Below, one piece after another: positions 1 to 6,145 of a stretch of DNA of 21,037 nt. The notes below the pieces were generated by a model. The model was not told where the DNA came from, did no database searches, and saw only the letters and a list, made by a program, of their open reading frames with translations. This stretch comes from Thermoplasmata archaeon M9B1D (lineage in GTDB: Archaea; Thermoplasmatota; E2; DHVEG-1): NCBI GenBank assembly GCA_002900535.1, contig MUGC01000003.1, positions 1 through 21,037 on the forward strand. The letters are read 5' to 3'. A program made the position numbers and the translations under genes. Every line of letters starts with the position of its first letter. Position 1 is the stretch's first letter.

Positions 1-2
1 TA

Positions 3-134
3 ATTAGAGATTATAAAAGCCTAATGAATTATCAATATACATATAGAATTTTTGATTATTCAGATGGTTCAAACGGAAAAAGAGACTATAATGATTGGGC
101 TGCTATTAATCTTAGTTATTTTGAAAAGCCTTGA
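3..134 (+). CDS. C-terminal end of an unrecognised protein (5' truncated by the window)
   Basis: An open frame runs from the window edge to a TGA at 132-134 and gives 43 residues ending in INLSYFEKP. The tail is polar and aromatic (DYSDGSNGKRDYNDW) with no membrane segment. Its start lies outside the window. I recognise no family. It is followed about 45 bases later by the small anchored protein below, on the same strand. It could be a chance open frame, but the amino-acid composition looks like coding sequence. Confidence 0.45.
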   Translation: MRDYKSLMNYQYTYRIFDYSDGSNGKRDYNDWAAINLSYFEKP

Positions 135-280
135 AATTCAAATTTTATAATATAATTATTCAGAGAATTATTTAAAATAAAATTTTTATAAGTTTAATTC
201 TTGTAATTGCTATTATTGTTTTTGTTTTTTTAATTGTTTTATTTTCTGGTTCTGAAACGAAGGACATTGAGGTAAATGTA

Positions 281-556
281 TTGAATATTGAATATGAAAA
301 TAATCAATATTTTGTCAATATATCTCTTAAAAATAATCAAGATAAAATAGGCTGGATCTCTGGTACATCTTTAGTAACAGTTGAAGAAGACGATATTCAT
401 TTAACAGGAGCAGGCATAGATGAAAAAGTTGAGCCTGGAGAAACAATCTATTTGCAATTATTTTCTTTAGAGGTTGATGAAAGCATAACTGATCCTCCGT
501 TAACATTAAGTTATACTGTTTTTCCTAGTGGGAAAACATATTCTGTTGAAATTTAA
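281..556 (+). CDS. Small membrane-anchored extracytoplasmic protein, unusual or lost start codon
   Basis: The frame encodes a beta-rich domain (NISLKNNQDKIGW, then VEPGETIYLQLF and LSYTVFPSGKTYSVEI at the end). The only conventional start, TTG at 281, would cut the protein after its anchor. In the same frame from about 179 the DNA reads KIFISLILVIAIIVFVFLIV followed by LFSGSETK, an obvious hydrophobic anchor, yet no ATG, GTG or TTG lies in frame upstream before the TAA at 173. So the gene either uses a rare start (ATT or ATA near 182-190) or has lost it. The role is probably extracytoplasmic; the function is unknown. It shares its strand with the partial gene upstream and stops 36 bases before the tRNA-His remnant. 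Confidence 0.5.
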   Translation: MNIEYENNQYFVNISLKNNQDKIGWISGTSLVTVEEDDIHLTGAGIDEKVEPGETIYLQLFSLEVDESITDPPLTLSYTVFPSGKTYSVEI

Positions 557-591
557 AAGAATTGCGATTAACAGTGCTAATAATTATCAGA

Positions 592-651
592 GGCCCGAGG
601 CGGGATTTGAATCCACAGTCCCATATGTTGCCAGGCTACACTACTCGGGCC
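592..651 (-). pseudogene. Truncated tRNA-His(GTG) remnant
   Basis: Read on the minus strand, it starts with G-1 followed by acceptor GCCCGAG (pairs with CTCGGGC at the end, then C73), TA, a D arm GTGT/ACAT with a GG-containing loop, and anticodon 5' stem TGGGA with loop CTGTGGA (anticodon GTG, His). The encoded G-1:C73 pair is the hallmark of tRNA-His. The 3' anticodon strand, variable loop and 5' T-stem strand are missing: the loop runs straight into TTCAAATCCCGC. The gene is 60 nt against about 75 expected. A deletion between two GGAT copies would explain it. It should not give a functional tRNA, so an intact copy is expected elsewhere in the genome; an assembly error is the alternative. 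Confidence 0.75.
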
Positions 652-799
652 ATGATTATTTTTTTGTCAGCAATGAATAAGTCCATATTTAAATTATATG
701 CTATTGTTTTTTTTGTTTTAAAATGAATTCATTATAATTTACAACTTTGTTCTGAAAAACAAAAATAAAATAATCTTTTTTTATTTTACCTAATCTCAT

Positions 800-884
800 G
801 CAGGGGTAGCCAAGCTTGGCCAACGGCGCAAGATTCAGAGTCTTGTCCTGAAGAGGTCCATGGGTTCAAATCCCTTCCCCTGCA
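800..884 (+). tRNA. tRNA-Leu(CAG)
   Basis: It folds completely: acceptor GCAGGGG (800-806) with CCCCTGC (877-883), D stem GCC/GGC (809-811, 825-827), anticodon stem CAAGA/TCTTG (829-833, 841-845) with loop TTCAGAG and anticodon CAG at 836-838, a class II variable arm (CCT/AGG stem, 847-856), T loop TTCAAAT (865-871) and discriminator A884. The long variable arm and A73 fit leucine. CCA is not encoded. One T-stem pair (T861/T875) is mismatched. Its last 21 bases serve as the integration core repeated at 18461. Confidence 0.95.
864..884 (+). repeat. attL core: 3' end of tRNA-Leu, directly repeated at 18461-18481
   Basis: The 21 bases from the T-loop GTTCAAAT to the acceptor end CCCCTGCA are identical to 18461-18481, 17,597 bp away in the same orientation. 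Use of the T arm and acceptor end of a tRNA gene as an attachment core, with the integrase gene immediately beside it, is the classic arrangement for archaeal tyrosine-integrase elements. The insertion leaves the tRNA intact. Seven bases further inside lies ACCGGT (892-897), mirrored inside attR. Confidence 0.85.
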
Positions 885-901
885 CTAATATACCGGTAAA
901 A

Positions 902-909
902 TTTAAATA
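902..909 (+). promoter_or_regulatory. Candidate TATA box for the regulator-integrase pair
   Basis: TTTAAATA lies 29-36 bases before the ATG at 938. Transcription about 25 bases downstream would give a near-leaderless mRNA, which agrees with the absence of a ribosome site before that ATG. The box abuts the ACCGGTAAAA motif (892-901), so an integrase or regulator bound there could repress it. Confidence 0.4.
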
Positions 910-937
910 CTCATATAATATTCATTTTTTTGATTGA

Positions 938-1483
938 ATGACGACTGATAAGGAGAAAAAAAATTTAAAAAATATCTCAAAAGAAAGACTTGCCTATATT
1001 TATCTACCAACACATGAGATGCTAAATCAATGGAAAGAAAATGCTGAAAAAAGCAATACATCTCTTTCAAAATTTGTTATAGAACATGTAACTAATTCTC
1101 TTAATCAGGAAAAAGAAAATCCAAGTATGTCTACCAGAGTGAAACTAATTGAAGACAACAGGCGTCTTAAAGAAGAAAATGCGGAACTATTAAAGCAAAT
1201 CAGGGAGCAGGATAGCCATATTGAAATGCTTGAAAAAGAAGCACGCTCTCATGTTATTGAACCATTTCTTGAACCAAACTTCAAAGGTCAAATGCATTAT
1301 AGTTCAAATCTAATAAATTTATTTAAAAAAGAAATTGAAGTACCTAAAGAGGAGTTGTATAAAAAATTAAGGATAAACCCATTGGATGCAGATGCAGCAC
1401 GTGCAATTCAAATTCAGATTCAGGTCCTTGAGCAGTATGGTCTTTTGAAGGATATTGGTGGTAAATGGAGATGGAAGGCATAA
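938..1483 (+). CDS. Ribbon-helix-helix/coiled-coil regulator coupled to the integrase
   Basis: This is a 181-residue protein in three parts. Residues about 16-60 (IYLPTHEMLNQWKENA, then SLSKFVIEHV) resemble a ribbon-helix-helix DNA-binding fold. Residues about 70-105 are a charged coiled coil (IEDNRRLKEENAELLKQIRE). Residues about 125-181 (LYKKLRINPLDADAARAIQ, LEQYGLLKDIGGKWRW) resemble a winged helix ending in a wing. The last 19 bases overlap the integrase start, so the two are probably translationally coupled. The position suggests a partner of the integrase: repressor, directionality factor or DNA-binding accessory. The exact role is inferred; the fold calls are from pattern only. No ribosome site precedes the ATG, consistent with leaderless translation. 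Confidence 0.8.
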   Translation: MTTDKEKKNLKNISKERLAYIYLPTHEMLNQWKENAEKSNTSLSKFVIEHVTNSLNQEKENPSMSTRVKLIEDNRRLKEENAELLKQIREQDSHIEMLEKEARSHVIEPFLEPNFKGQMHYSSNLINLFKKEIEVPKEELYKKLRINPLDADAARAIQIQIQVLEQYGLLKDIGGKWRWKA

Positions 1484-2412
1484 AGGATAAAGAACTGATA
1501 GATGGGTTTATACAGGATTGTAAAACAAGAAGGATGAGTAAGCATACCGTTGAAAGTTATAGGTCATCATTGAATCTTTTATTGAAATTCATATCTGAAA
1601 AAAATTATGATTTCTTAAACGTGGATAAAAAAATCTTCACTGATTATATTGATTATCTAAATAAACAAGATGTCTCTTTTTCAACTCTGAAAAACAGATT
1701 TTCTACCTATAATTCTTTTTATGATTATCTAAAATACGAAGATATACTACATGATAATATTGTTAAAGATGTTTGTAAACGATATCTTTCAAAATACAAA
1801 GATAACGGTGGTGAGAAAAGAAAGATAGTATCAGTAGTAGAAATGGCACAGTTTATTAACATGATACCTGACATACGAGATAAAGCAGTTGTTTTATTAT
1901 TTGCCAAGACAGGGATAAGACGCAGGGAATTGGTTTCTCTTGATTTAGATGATATTAATTGGGAAAAGATGTGTATTACGTTGAAACCTACGAATAAGCG
2001 TAGCAACAGAATTGTTTATTTTGATTATGAAACTGTTAGAATTTTGAAAAGGTGGCTGAGAAAACGTGAGATGGTTGCAGATCAGTCAAATAAAGCATTA
2101 TTTGTATCTTATACGAATAAGAAAAAGCGTTTGAATAGAAACGGTGTTGCCTATATTTTTGTTAAATGGGCTATTGTTGCTGGTTTACATAATTCTAATT
2201 CAGATAAACTATCTGAGAAGTTTACTCCTCATTGTTGCCGTCATTGGTTTACAACTCATTTACGAAATGGTGGTGAAGGTATGCCACGTGAATATATCAA
2301 AGAATTACGTGGCGATGCTCATAAAGATGCTATGGATGTTTATAATCATATTGACCATGAAAAATTAAAAAAATCATATATGGCGAATATTCCTCAACTT
2401 GGAATATTTTAA
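1465..2412 (+). CDS. Tyrosine recombinase/integrase of the element
   Basis: The protein has 315 residues, normal for a single-piece XerC/D-type enzyme. The N-terminal SAM-like core-binding domain spans about 1-105 (MSKHTVESYRSSLNLLLKF) and the catalytic domain about 125-300. Visible active-site residues are R152 (TGIRRRE), a hairpin lysine K174 or K178, H256 and R259 (PHCCRHWF), and nucleophile Y293 (DVYNHID). The usual LGH is RGD here, so the second His/Trp position is D284, a variant I associate with archaeal integrases. It should cut and rejoin DNA at the tRNA-Leu 3' end. The intact, uninterrupted gene lies beside attL, so this is not the SSV type split by integration. The ATG at 1465 is preceded by GGTGGT and overlaps the upstream gene; ATG 1471 is a possible alternative. 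Confidence 0.93.
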   Translation: MEMEGIKDKELIDGFIQDCKTRRMSKHTVESYRSSLNLLLKFISEKNYDFLNVDKKIFTDYIDYLNKQDVSFSTLKNRFSTYNSFYDYLKYEDILHDNIVKDVCKRYLSKYKDNGGEKRKIVSVVEMAQFINMIPDIRDKAVVLLFAKTGIRRRELVSLDLDDINWEKMCITLKPTNKRSNRIVYFDYETVRILKRWLRKREMVADQSNKALFVSYTNKKKRLNRNGVAYIFVKWAIVAGLHNSNSDKLSEKFTPHCCRHWFTTHLRNGGEGMPREYIKELRGDAHKDAMDVYNHIDHEKLKKSYMANIPQLGIF

Positions 2413-2419
2413 TTGATAG

Positions 2420-2426
2420 TTTTTTT
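2420..2426 (+). terminator. T-run terminator after the integrase
   Basis: Seven T residues begin 8 bases after the integrase stop, in an AT-rich gap of 64 bp between convergent genes. Oligo-T stretches are sufficient for intrinsic termination in archaea. There is no convincing GC hairpin. Confidence 0.4.
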
Positions 2427-2476
2427 AATTATTTAAAAAATTAATTATTTTATCGTAAAAAATACGCATCTAAATT

Positions 2477-3421
2477 CTATATGGAAGTATTAATTTGAGG
2501 GAATATCTCTAAAAAGGATACGAGATTATTAATACGTTTTTGTGCAACTGATGCTTTCAACCACATTTCCTCAACATTTTTTTTATTAATTTCAGGTGAT
2601 TTTTTTACTTTTCTAAGCAACTCTTCAAGATCATTATCATTACGTGTTTTTTTTAATAGAAATCTGATACCCTCATCATTAAAAAATCTTTCAAAATCTT
2701 CAGGATTTGCTTGAATCATTTCATTATAAATAATTTGGTTTTCTTCGCTAAGATCCTCTTTAACAGTTTCATTATTACTTATCAAACTATATTTTTGACC
2801 TATAAAGTCTGTTTTTAGTCTTAATGACAATAACATGATTAGACCTTCTTTCTTTTCCTTAGTTATTTTAGGAAAAGTTGCCTTTACTATTGAATCTATC
2901 TCTTTGGTGATTTTTCTTCTTAATTTATAAAAATTCAATTCCATCTTTTTTAATTCTTCTATTTCTTTAAAAGGGTCTTTAAAGAGAGTAGGGTTTTTTT
3001 CTAATAAATCTTCTATATTTTTTTTGAATAAAGGAGAAATAGGTTTTTTTTCAAAATGAAGTGATATAAAAGGGATTTTAATTTCAGGTGGAACCATTGG
3101 GTCAAAAAATTTATAAAGTCTATTTAGGTCTTGCCTTAATGTTTTTATAATTGGTTCAAAGTCTATATTTATTTGTTTTAATTTTTTTTTATCATACTTT
3201 TTATGAATCCATGCATTTTTTTTTAAAATAGGATGTAGAACTGAACATGCTGTTTCCAAATCTTTTTCCATATAATTTAGAAGTCTTCGTACTGTCTCTC
3301 TGTTAGCTTTTTTATTACCATATTCATTTTTTAATTTTTGAACAATTTCGCTCGTAATCAAAGGGTTTCCTTTTTCATTTAGTAGTATAGTATCAATTTG
3401 TTTGATGGTTTCTTGGCTCAT
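2477..3421 (-). CDS. Lysine-rich protein with N-terminal winged-helix-like segment, unknown function
   Basis: This 314-residue protein is very rich in Lys, Glu, Ile and Asn. Residues about 1-60 (ITSEIVQKLKNEYG, ANRETVRRLLNYMEK) have the helix pattern of a helix-turn-helix or winged helix. The rest is predicted helical, with heptad-like stretches (IEELKKMELNFYKLRRKI and EELLRKVKKSPEINKKNVEE). There is no membrane segment, cysteine cluster or enzyme motif. It is the only minus-strand gene of the mobile core, convergent with the integrase and divergent from the ribbon-helix-helix operon across a 97-bp shared promoter region. A regulatory or DNA-maintenance role is plausible, but I recognise no family. 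No ribosome site is seen, so it is probably leaderless. Confidence 0.75.
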   Translation of the reverse strand: MSQETIKQIDTILLNEKGNPLITSEIVQKLKNEYGNKKANRETVRRLLNYMEKDLETACSVLHPILKKNAWIHKKYDKKKLKQINIDFEPIIKTLRQDLNRLYKFFDPMVPPEIKIPFISLHFEKKPISPLFKKNIEDLLEKNPTLFKDPFKEIEELKKMELNFYKLRRKITKEIDSIVKATFPKITKEKKEGLIMLLSLRLKTDFIGQKYSLISNNETVKEDLSEENQIIYNEMIQANPEDFERFFNDEGIRFLLKKTRNDNDLEELLRKVKKSPEINKKNVEEMWLKASVAQKRINNLVSFLEIFPQINTSI

Positions 3422-3457
3422 TTATTATTCAACTTCATTTTTTTTGTTGCATACCCA

Positions 3458-3469
3458 CAATATTTATTG
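3458..3469. promoter_or_regulatory. Shared, near-symmetric TATA element between divergent genes
   Basis: CAATATTTATTG is nearly palindromic and lies 37-48 bases before the minus-strand ATG at 3421 and 50-61 bases before the plus-strand ATG at 3519. Both distances can fit archaeal TATA boxes, though the plus side is long. Divergent lytic and maintenance promoters of this kind are common in mobile elements. The assignment is by position and base composition only. Confidence 0.35.
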
Positions 3470-3518
3470 GATTGCAATGAAGAACATGTACGCTATTAAG
3501 GTCTTTCAGTGAAACACT

Positions 3519-3707
3519 ATGAAACACATGAATATAATCGTTTCCGTAAGATTTCCTTTTTCGGATGTTGCTTTATTGAAGGAAGTATCAAAGAATAGAG
3601 GACAGGATGTAAGTGATTTTATTCGTTTTTCGGTAAAGCGGGAGTTAGCTCGTCTATCTTTTTTATCTGATAAAGAAATGAAGTCCTTGGGGATAAAAAG
3701 AGGTTAA
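3519..3707 (+). CDS. Small ribbon-helix-helix (CopG-like) DNA-binding protein
   Basis: The 62-residue protein opens with a beta strand (NIIVSVRFPF) followed by helix A (DVALLKEVSKNRG) and helix B (DVSDFIRFSVKRELARL), the layout of CopG/Arc-type dimeric repressors. The strand residues V, V and F alternate as expected for a groove-reading ribbon. It heads a tight four-gene run with gaps of 4 and 2 bp and then a 1-bp overlap, and it faces a divergent promoter, so it probably autoregulates this operon and may set copy number of the element. A second ATG at 3528 is an alternative start. Confidence 0.85.
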   Translation: MKHMNIIVSVRFPFSDVALLKEVSKNRGQDVSDFIRFSVKRELARLSFLSDKEMKSLGIKRG

Positions 3708-3711
3708 TAAA

Positions 3712-3942
3712 ATGCAGCTTCAAGCCTATAACGAAATTATCGGTTTTTTAAATAAAATCGCAAAGGGAGAAAACAGAGTGAAACTTGAATTTGGTATAGT
3801 ATATAACATTGAGATTCCTGAAGATGTAATTGAAGAAAAAAGGTTAGATGAGCTAATTGGGAAAAGAGTTGGGATTTTAAATGTAGGTGATGGCAGATAT
3901 AAAATTCGGAGGATTTCAAATAAAAAAGAAAAAGAGGTATAA
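3712..3942 (+). CDS. Small hypothetical protein with a possible beta-barrel half
   Basis: The protein has 76 residues. The first part is helical (YNEIIGFLNKIAKGEN), the second a run of short strands (KLEFGIVYNIEIP, IGKRVGILNVGDGRYKIRRI) that could form a small SH3- or OB-like barrel. The lysine-rich tail suggests nucleic-acid contact. It lies 4 bp after the ribbon-helix-helix gene with AAAGAGG before its ATG, and 2 bp before the next gene, so it is co-transcribed. Family unknown. Confidence 0.75.
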   Translation: MQLQAYNEIIGFLNKIAKGENRVKLEFGIVYNIEIPEDVIEEKRLDELIGKRVGILNVGDGRYKIRRISNKKEKEV

Positions 3943-3944
3943 TC

Positions 3945-4139
3945 GTGGTAGAAGTCGGTGATTCCATCATAATTAACAAAGAAGTTGAGGCGATAATCAC
4001 AGTTTTATTTCTAGTTCAGGATGGGCGTTGGTTTATCGGATACAAAGTAAAAAACCTGAAAGAAGAAGGTTATTTTTTGGAAGGCGATCAAAAATTTGAG
4101 GTAATTGACAGACAAGTTGACAGAATGAGGTATATTTAG
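3945..4139 (+). CDS. Small hypothetical protein, GTG start
   Basis: This is a 64-residue, beta-rich protein (VGDSIIINKEVEAIITVLF, RWFIGYKVKN, GYFLEGDQKFEVI), resembling a small barrel such as SH3-like or KOW-like modules. It starts with GTG 9 bases after AAAGAGG. Its TAG shares one base with the GTG of the following gene, indicating translational coupling. It occurs with the preceding 76-residue protein as a pair of small beta proteins between a repressor and a large HTH protein. I cannot name a function. Confidence 0.75.
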   Translation: MVEVGDSIIINKEVEAIITVLFLVQDGRWFIGYKVKNLKEEGYFLEGDQKFEVIDRQVDRMRYI

Positions 4140-5110
4140 TGAAGAAGAAGGTATCACGTTTGGAAATATATCAATTACTGATAGGAACCCATTTAAATTA
4201 TCCTGGTGAACAGCATTATATTACAAAAATTGCAGAAATCCTTAATGTTAGTAAGCAATGTATATCTAAATTTGTTAAAGAAATGGAAAATGGAGGATAT
4301 ATTAGGTGTGATACTCCAAATGCAAACCAGAAATTCTATTCAGCAACAACAAAGATATATGATGCTGAAAAACCAATAAGTCTTGATGGATATGAGTTAA
4401 CAGATTTAGGACGTAGACCTGGGATTATTGTTCAGAAGGCAAGGTTTAAAATTAGGATAGAACGTGAATACACTGATTTTTTCAATCTATGTAATAAAAA
4501 CTTGAAGCCTTGGAAGTGGGGTAATTGTAACTGTATCAAGTATGTATCTAAAGTTTTTGATAATTTTGATACTTTTGAATTTAGAAAGACGGGGAAGGAT
4601 AAGCTAATTGTGATTGTCCCAGGTCTTTGCTTTAAAAAGTGTGAGTTAGGTATTGCGCATCATACATTATTTTGGATTACTTTTGAGGCGTTGAAATGGT
4701 TTGCTAAAAAAGCTAAGATAAGATTTGATTGGAATACTTTACATCTTTGTCAGAAACCGCACATAACACGTGCTGCACATGCTGCTTGGGTAAAAAGAAT
4801 TGCTAATAATTTTTCTTTAAGCATTGATGGAAAGATGTTAGATAGTTCTGGTGGTAAGGAGAACTGGGAATGTCTTGTTTTTGATGAGGGTCTTGTTGAT
4901 GCTGTTGGAGCTTTGGAAAATTGGGATAATATTGCAGTTATGCAGGGTGAAATTAAAAGGTTGCATAGTAGAATGGATGGTTTTGAAAATGTAGCATTGC
5001 CTGCTTTGCAACATAGTGTTGATACGATTTTGAAAGAAACATTGAAAATTAATAATATTCTTAAACCAAAGTCAACACCTGATGACCTGAATAATCCTTG
5101 TTATGGTTGA
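4139..5110 (+). CDS. HTH-domain protein, candidate replication or maintenance protein of the element
   Basis: The protein has 323 residues. Residues about 20-60 form a clear helix-turn-helix (ITKIAEILNVSKQCISKFV, then MENGGYI) with a wing to about 75. The middle, about 85-235, has paired cysteines (CNKNLKPWKWGNCNC; LCFKKCELG) and aromatic strands of no family I know. The C-terminus, about 262-315, is a coiled coil (MQGEIKRLHSRMDG, LQHSVDTILKETLKI). It is the largest gene of the operon beginning at 3519. In archaeal plasmids and proviruses a large DNA-binding protein in this position is often the replication initiator, but I see no rolling-circle or helicase motif, so that is only a guess; a transcription regulator is equally possible. 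It starts with GTG, coupled to the gene before. Confidence 0.8.
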   Translation: MKKKVSRLEIYQLLIGTHLNYPGEQHYITKIAEILNVSKQCISKFVKEMENGGYIRCDTPNANQKFYSATTKIYDAEKPISLDGYELTDLGRRPGIIVQKARFKIRIEREYTDFFNLCNKNLKPWKWGNCNCIKYVSKVFDNFDTFEFRKTGKDKLIVIVPGLCFKKCELGIAHHTLFWITFEALKWFAKKAKIRFDWNTLHLCQKPHITRAAHAAWVKRIANNFSLSIDGKMLDSSGGKENWECLVFDEGLVDAVGALENWDNIAVMQGEIKRLHSRMDGFENVALPALQHSVDTILKETLKINNILKPKSTPDDLNNPCYG

Positions 5111-5190
5111 TTTTTAAGAAGAAAAGAGGTGAAAAAAAATGAATATAAAAAAACAAAAAGAAAAGAAAGCTGACTACAGAGGAGATTGAT

Positions 5191-5364
5191 ATGACTAGGG
5201 TTCTTGGTTGCAAGGTGCCTGATGAAGTTTATTATAAAATTGCTTCATTAGGACCAATAAGCGATACAATGCGTAATGCAATAAATTATTACTTAAAGCA
5301 TAATCAAAACATCAAAGTTAACCATGTTAAATCTGCCAGAAATAAACATTCTAACAAAGACTAA
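5191..5364 (+). CDS. 57-residue ribbon-helix-helix-like protein
   Basis: ATG at 5191 follows GAGGAG (5178-5183) at good spacing and opens a frame closed by TAA at 5362. The product MTRVLGCKVPDEVYYKIASL continues GPISDTMRNAINYYLKHN and ends in a basic tail. A strand followed by two helices is the ribbon-helix-helix pattern. It lies in the 291-bp gap between the HTH protein and the resolvase. The strong ribosome site and fold-like composition make it credible despite its length. A second small DNA-binding protein may regulate the resolvase. Confidence 0.65.
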   Translation: MTRVLGCKVPDEVYYKIASLGPISDTMRNAINYYLKHNQNIKVNHVKSARNKHSNKD

Positions 5365-5401
5365 TAGTAGATGATTTAGAAAATACTAAAACAGGTTAAC
5401 C

Positions 5402-5893
5402 ATGATATTTATGAATGTAGCACTATACGCAAGGGTTTCAACTAAAGACCAGGATCCAAAAATGCAGAGAAATGCTTTAATTGATAAAGCAAGAAGAGAA
5501 TCTTGGAATTACGAACTATTTGAAGAAAAAGAATCAACACGAAAATCCAGACCTATCAAATATCAACTTTATCAGCGTCTTCTGAGCAAGGAGTTTGATG
5601 GTGTTTGTGTTTGGAAAATTGATAGGTGGGCACGAAGCACTCAGGAATTGAGCAGAGAGGTTACTACATTGTTTAATAAAGGCGTGAAATTCATCTCATT
5701 GACTGACAATATTGACCTATCTAATGCTTCTGGGATGCTCCAATTTAATATTATCTCAGCTTTTGCCCAGTTTGAGCGGGATATCATTTCTGAACGCACT
5801 AAAGAGGGTTTAAAAAATGCTAAGAATGTAGGTAAACGTGGAAAAGATAAGGGAGGGCGGAGACGGTCTGGTTATTATCAGCGATGGAGTTAA
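5402..5893 (+). CDS. Serine recombinase, small resolvase family
   Basis: The 163-residue protein has the resolvase catalytic domain: YARVSTKDQ with the nucleophile serine, VCVWKIDRWARS with the conserved Asp-Arg pair, LTDNIDLSNASGMLQFNIIS, then AQFERDIISERTKEGL leading into the E helix. The C-terminus is short and basic (GKRGKDKGGRRRSGYYQRW), shorter than the usual HTH of bacterial resolvases but like archaeal small resolvases I know, so it is probably complete. It may resolve multimers of the element or act as a second recombination system. ATG at 5402 follows AGGT; ATG 5411 is an alternative. It closes the mobile core. Confidence 0.9.
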   Translation: MIFMNVALYARVSTKDQDPKMQRNALIDKARRESWNYELFEEKESTRKSRPIKYQLYQRLLSKEFDGVCVWKIDRWARSTQELSREVTTLFNKGVKFISLTDNIDLSNASGMLQFNIISAFAQFERDIISERTKEGLKNAKNVGKRGKDKGGRRRSGYYQRWS

Positions 5894-5924
5894 TAATTAA
5901 TTTTAATGGGAATGTAACTTATAA

Positions 5925-5933
5925 TTTTTTTTT
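5925..5933 (+). terminator. T-run terminator after the resolvase
   Basis: Nine T residues start 32 bases after the resolvase stop. They mark the end of the mobile-core transcript. No GC stem precedes them, which is normal for archaeal oligo-T termination. Confidence 0.45.
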
Positions 5934-6013
5934 AGTATCATAGTATCACCTGCCTAAAAAAATGAGACTAATTTATCCCAAACTAGCTTAATAAAAGAAT
6001 AGTAAAAAAAGGG

Positions 6014-6022
6014 TCCCCTGCA
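6014..6022 (+). repeat. Possible att remnant between the mobile core and the cargo
   Basis: TCCCCTGCA is identical to the last 9 bases of the tRNA-Leu core and lies in the same orientation. It is preceded by TAGTAAAAA (6000-6008), which also stands before the att-like site at 20648. The CAAATCCC part is missing. It falls in the 252-bp gap between resolvase and transglutaminase, where an AT-rich background makes a CCCCTGC match unlikely by chance. It may mark the old right end of a compact 5.1-kb element. Confidence 0.4.
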
Positions 6023-6145
6023 AAATATGAATTTTCATAGGGTTTTAAATTTCAAATAAATAAACGGACGTTTTTTTAACTAATGTTTTAAAACAAATTA
6101 ATAAATGATTATAATATTTAGAGCGCTTATATCATTTGGACAATT

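Noticed and set aside
1725..2006. 93-codon minus-strand open frame inside the integrase gene
   Set aside because: It lies wholly within a clear tyrosine recombinase in another frame and its product has no recognisable pattern; a shadow. The same holds for open frames at 2144-2368, 3737-4000, 6613-6855, 8285-8626, 8559-8843, 10349-10531, 11815-11997, 12106-12333, 17400-17594 and 20054-20347.
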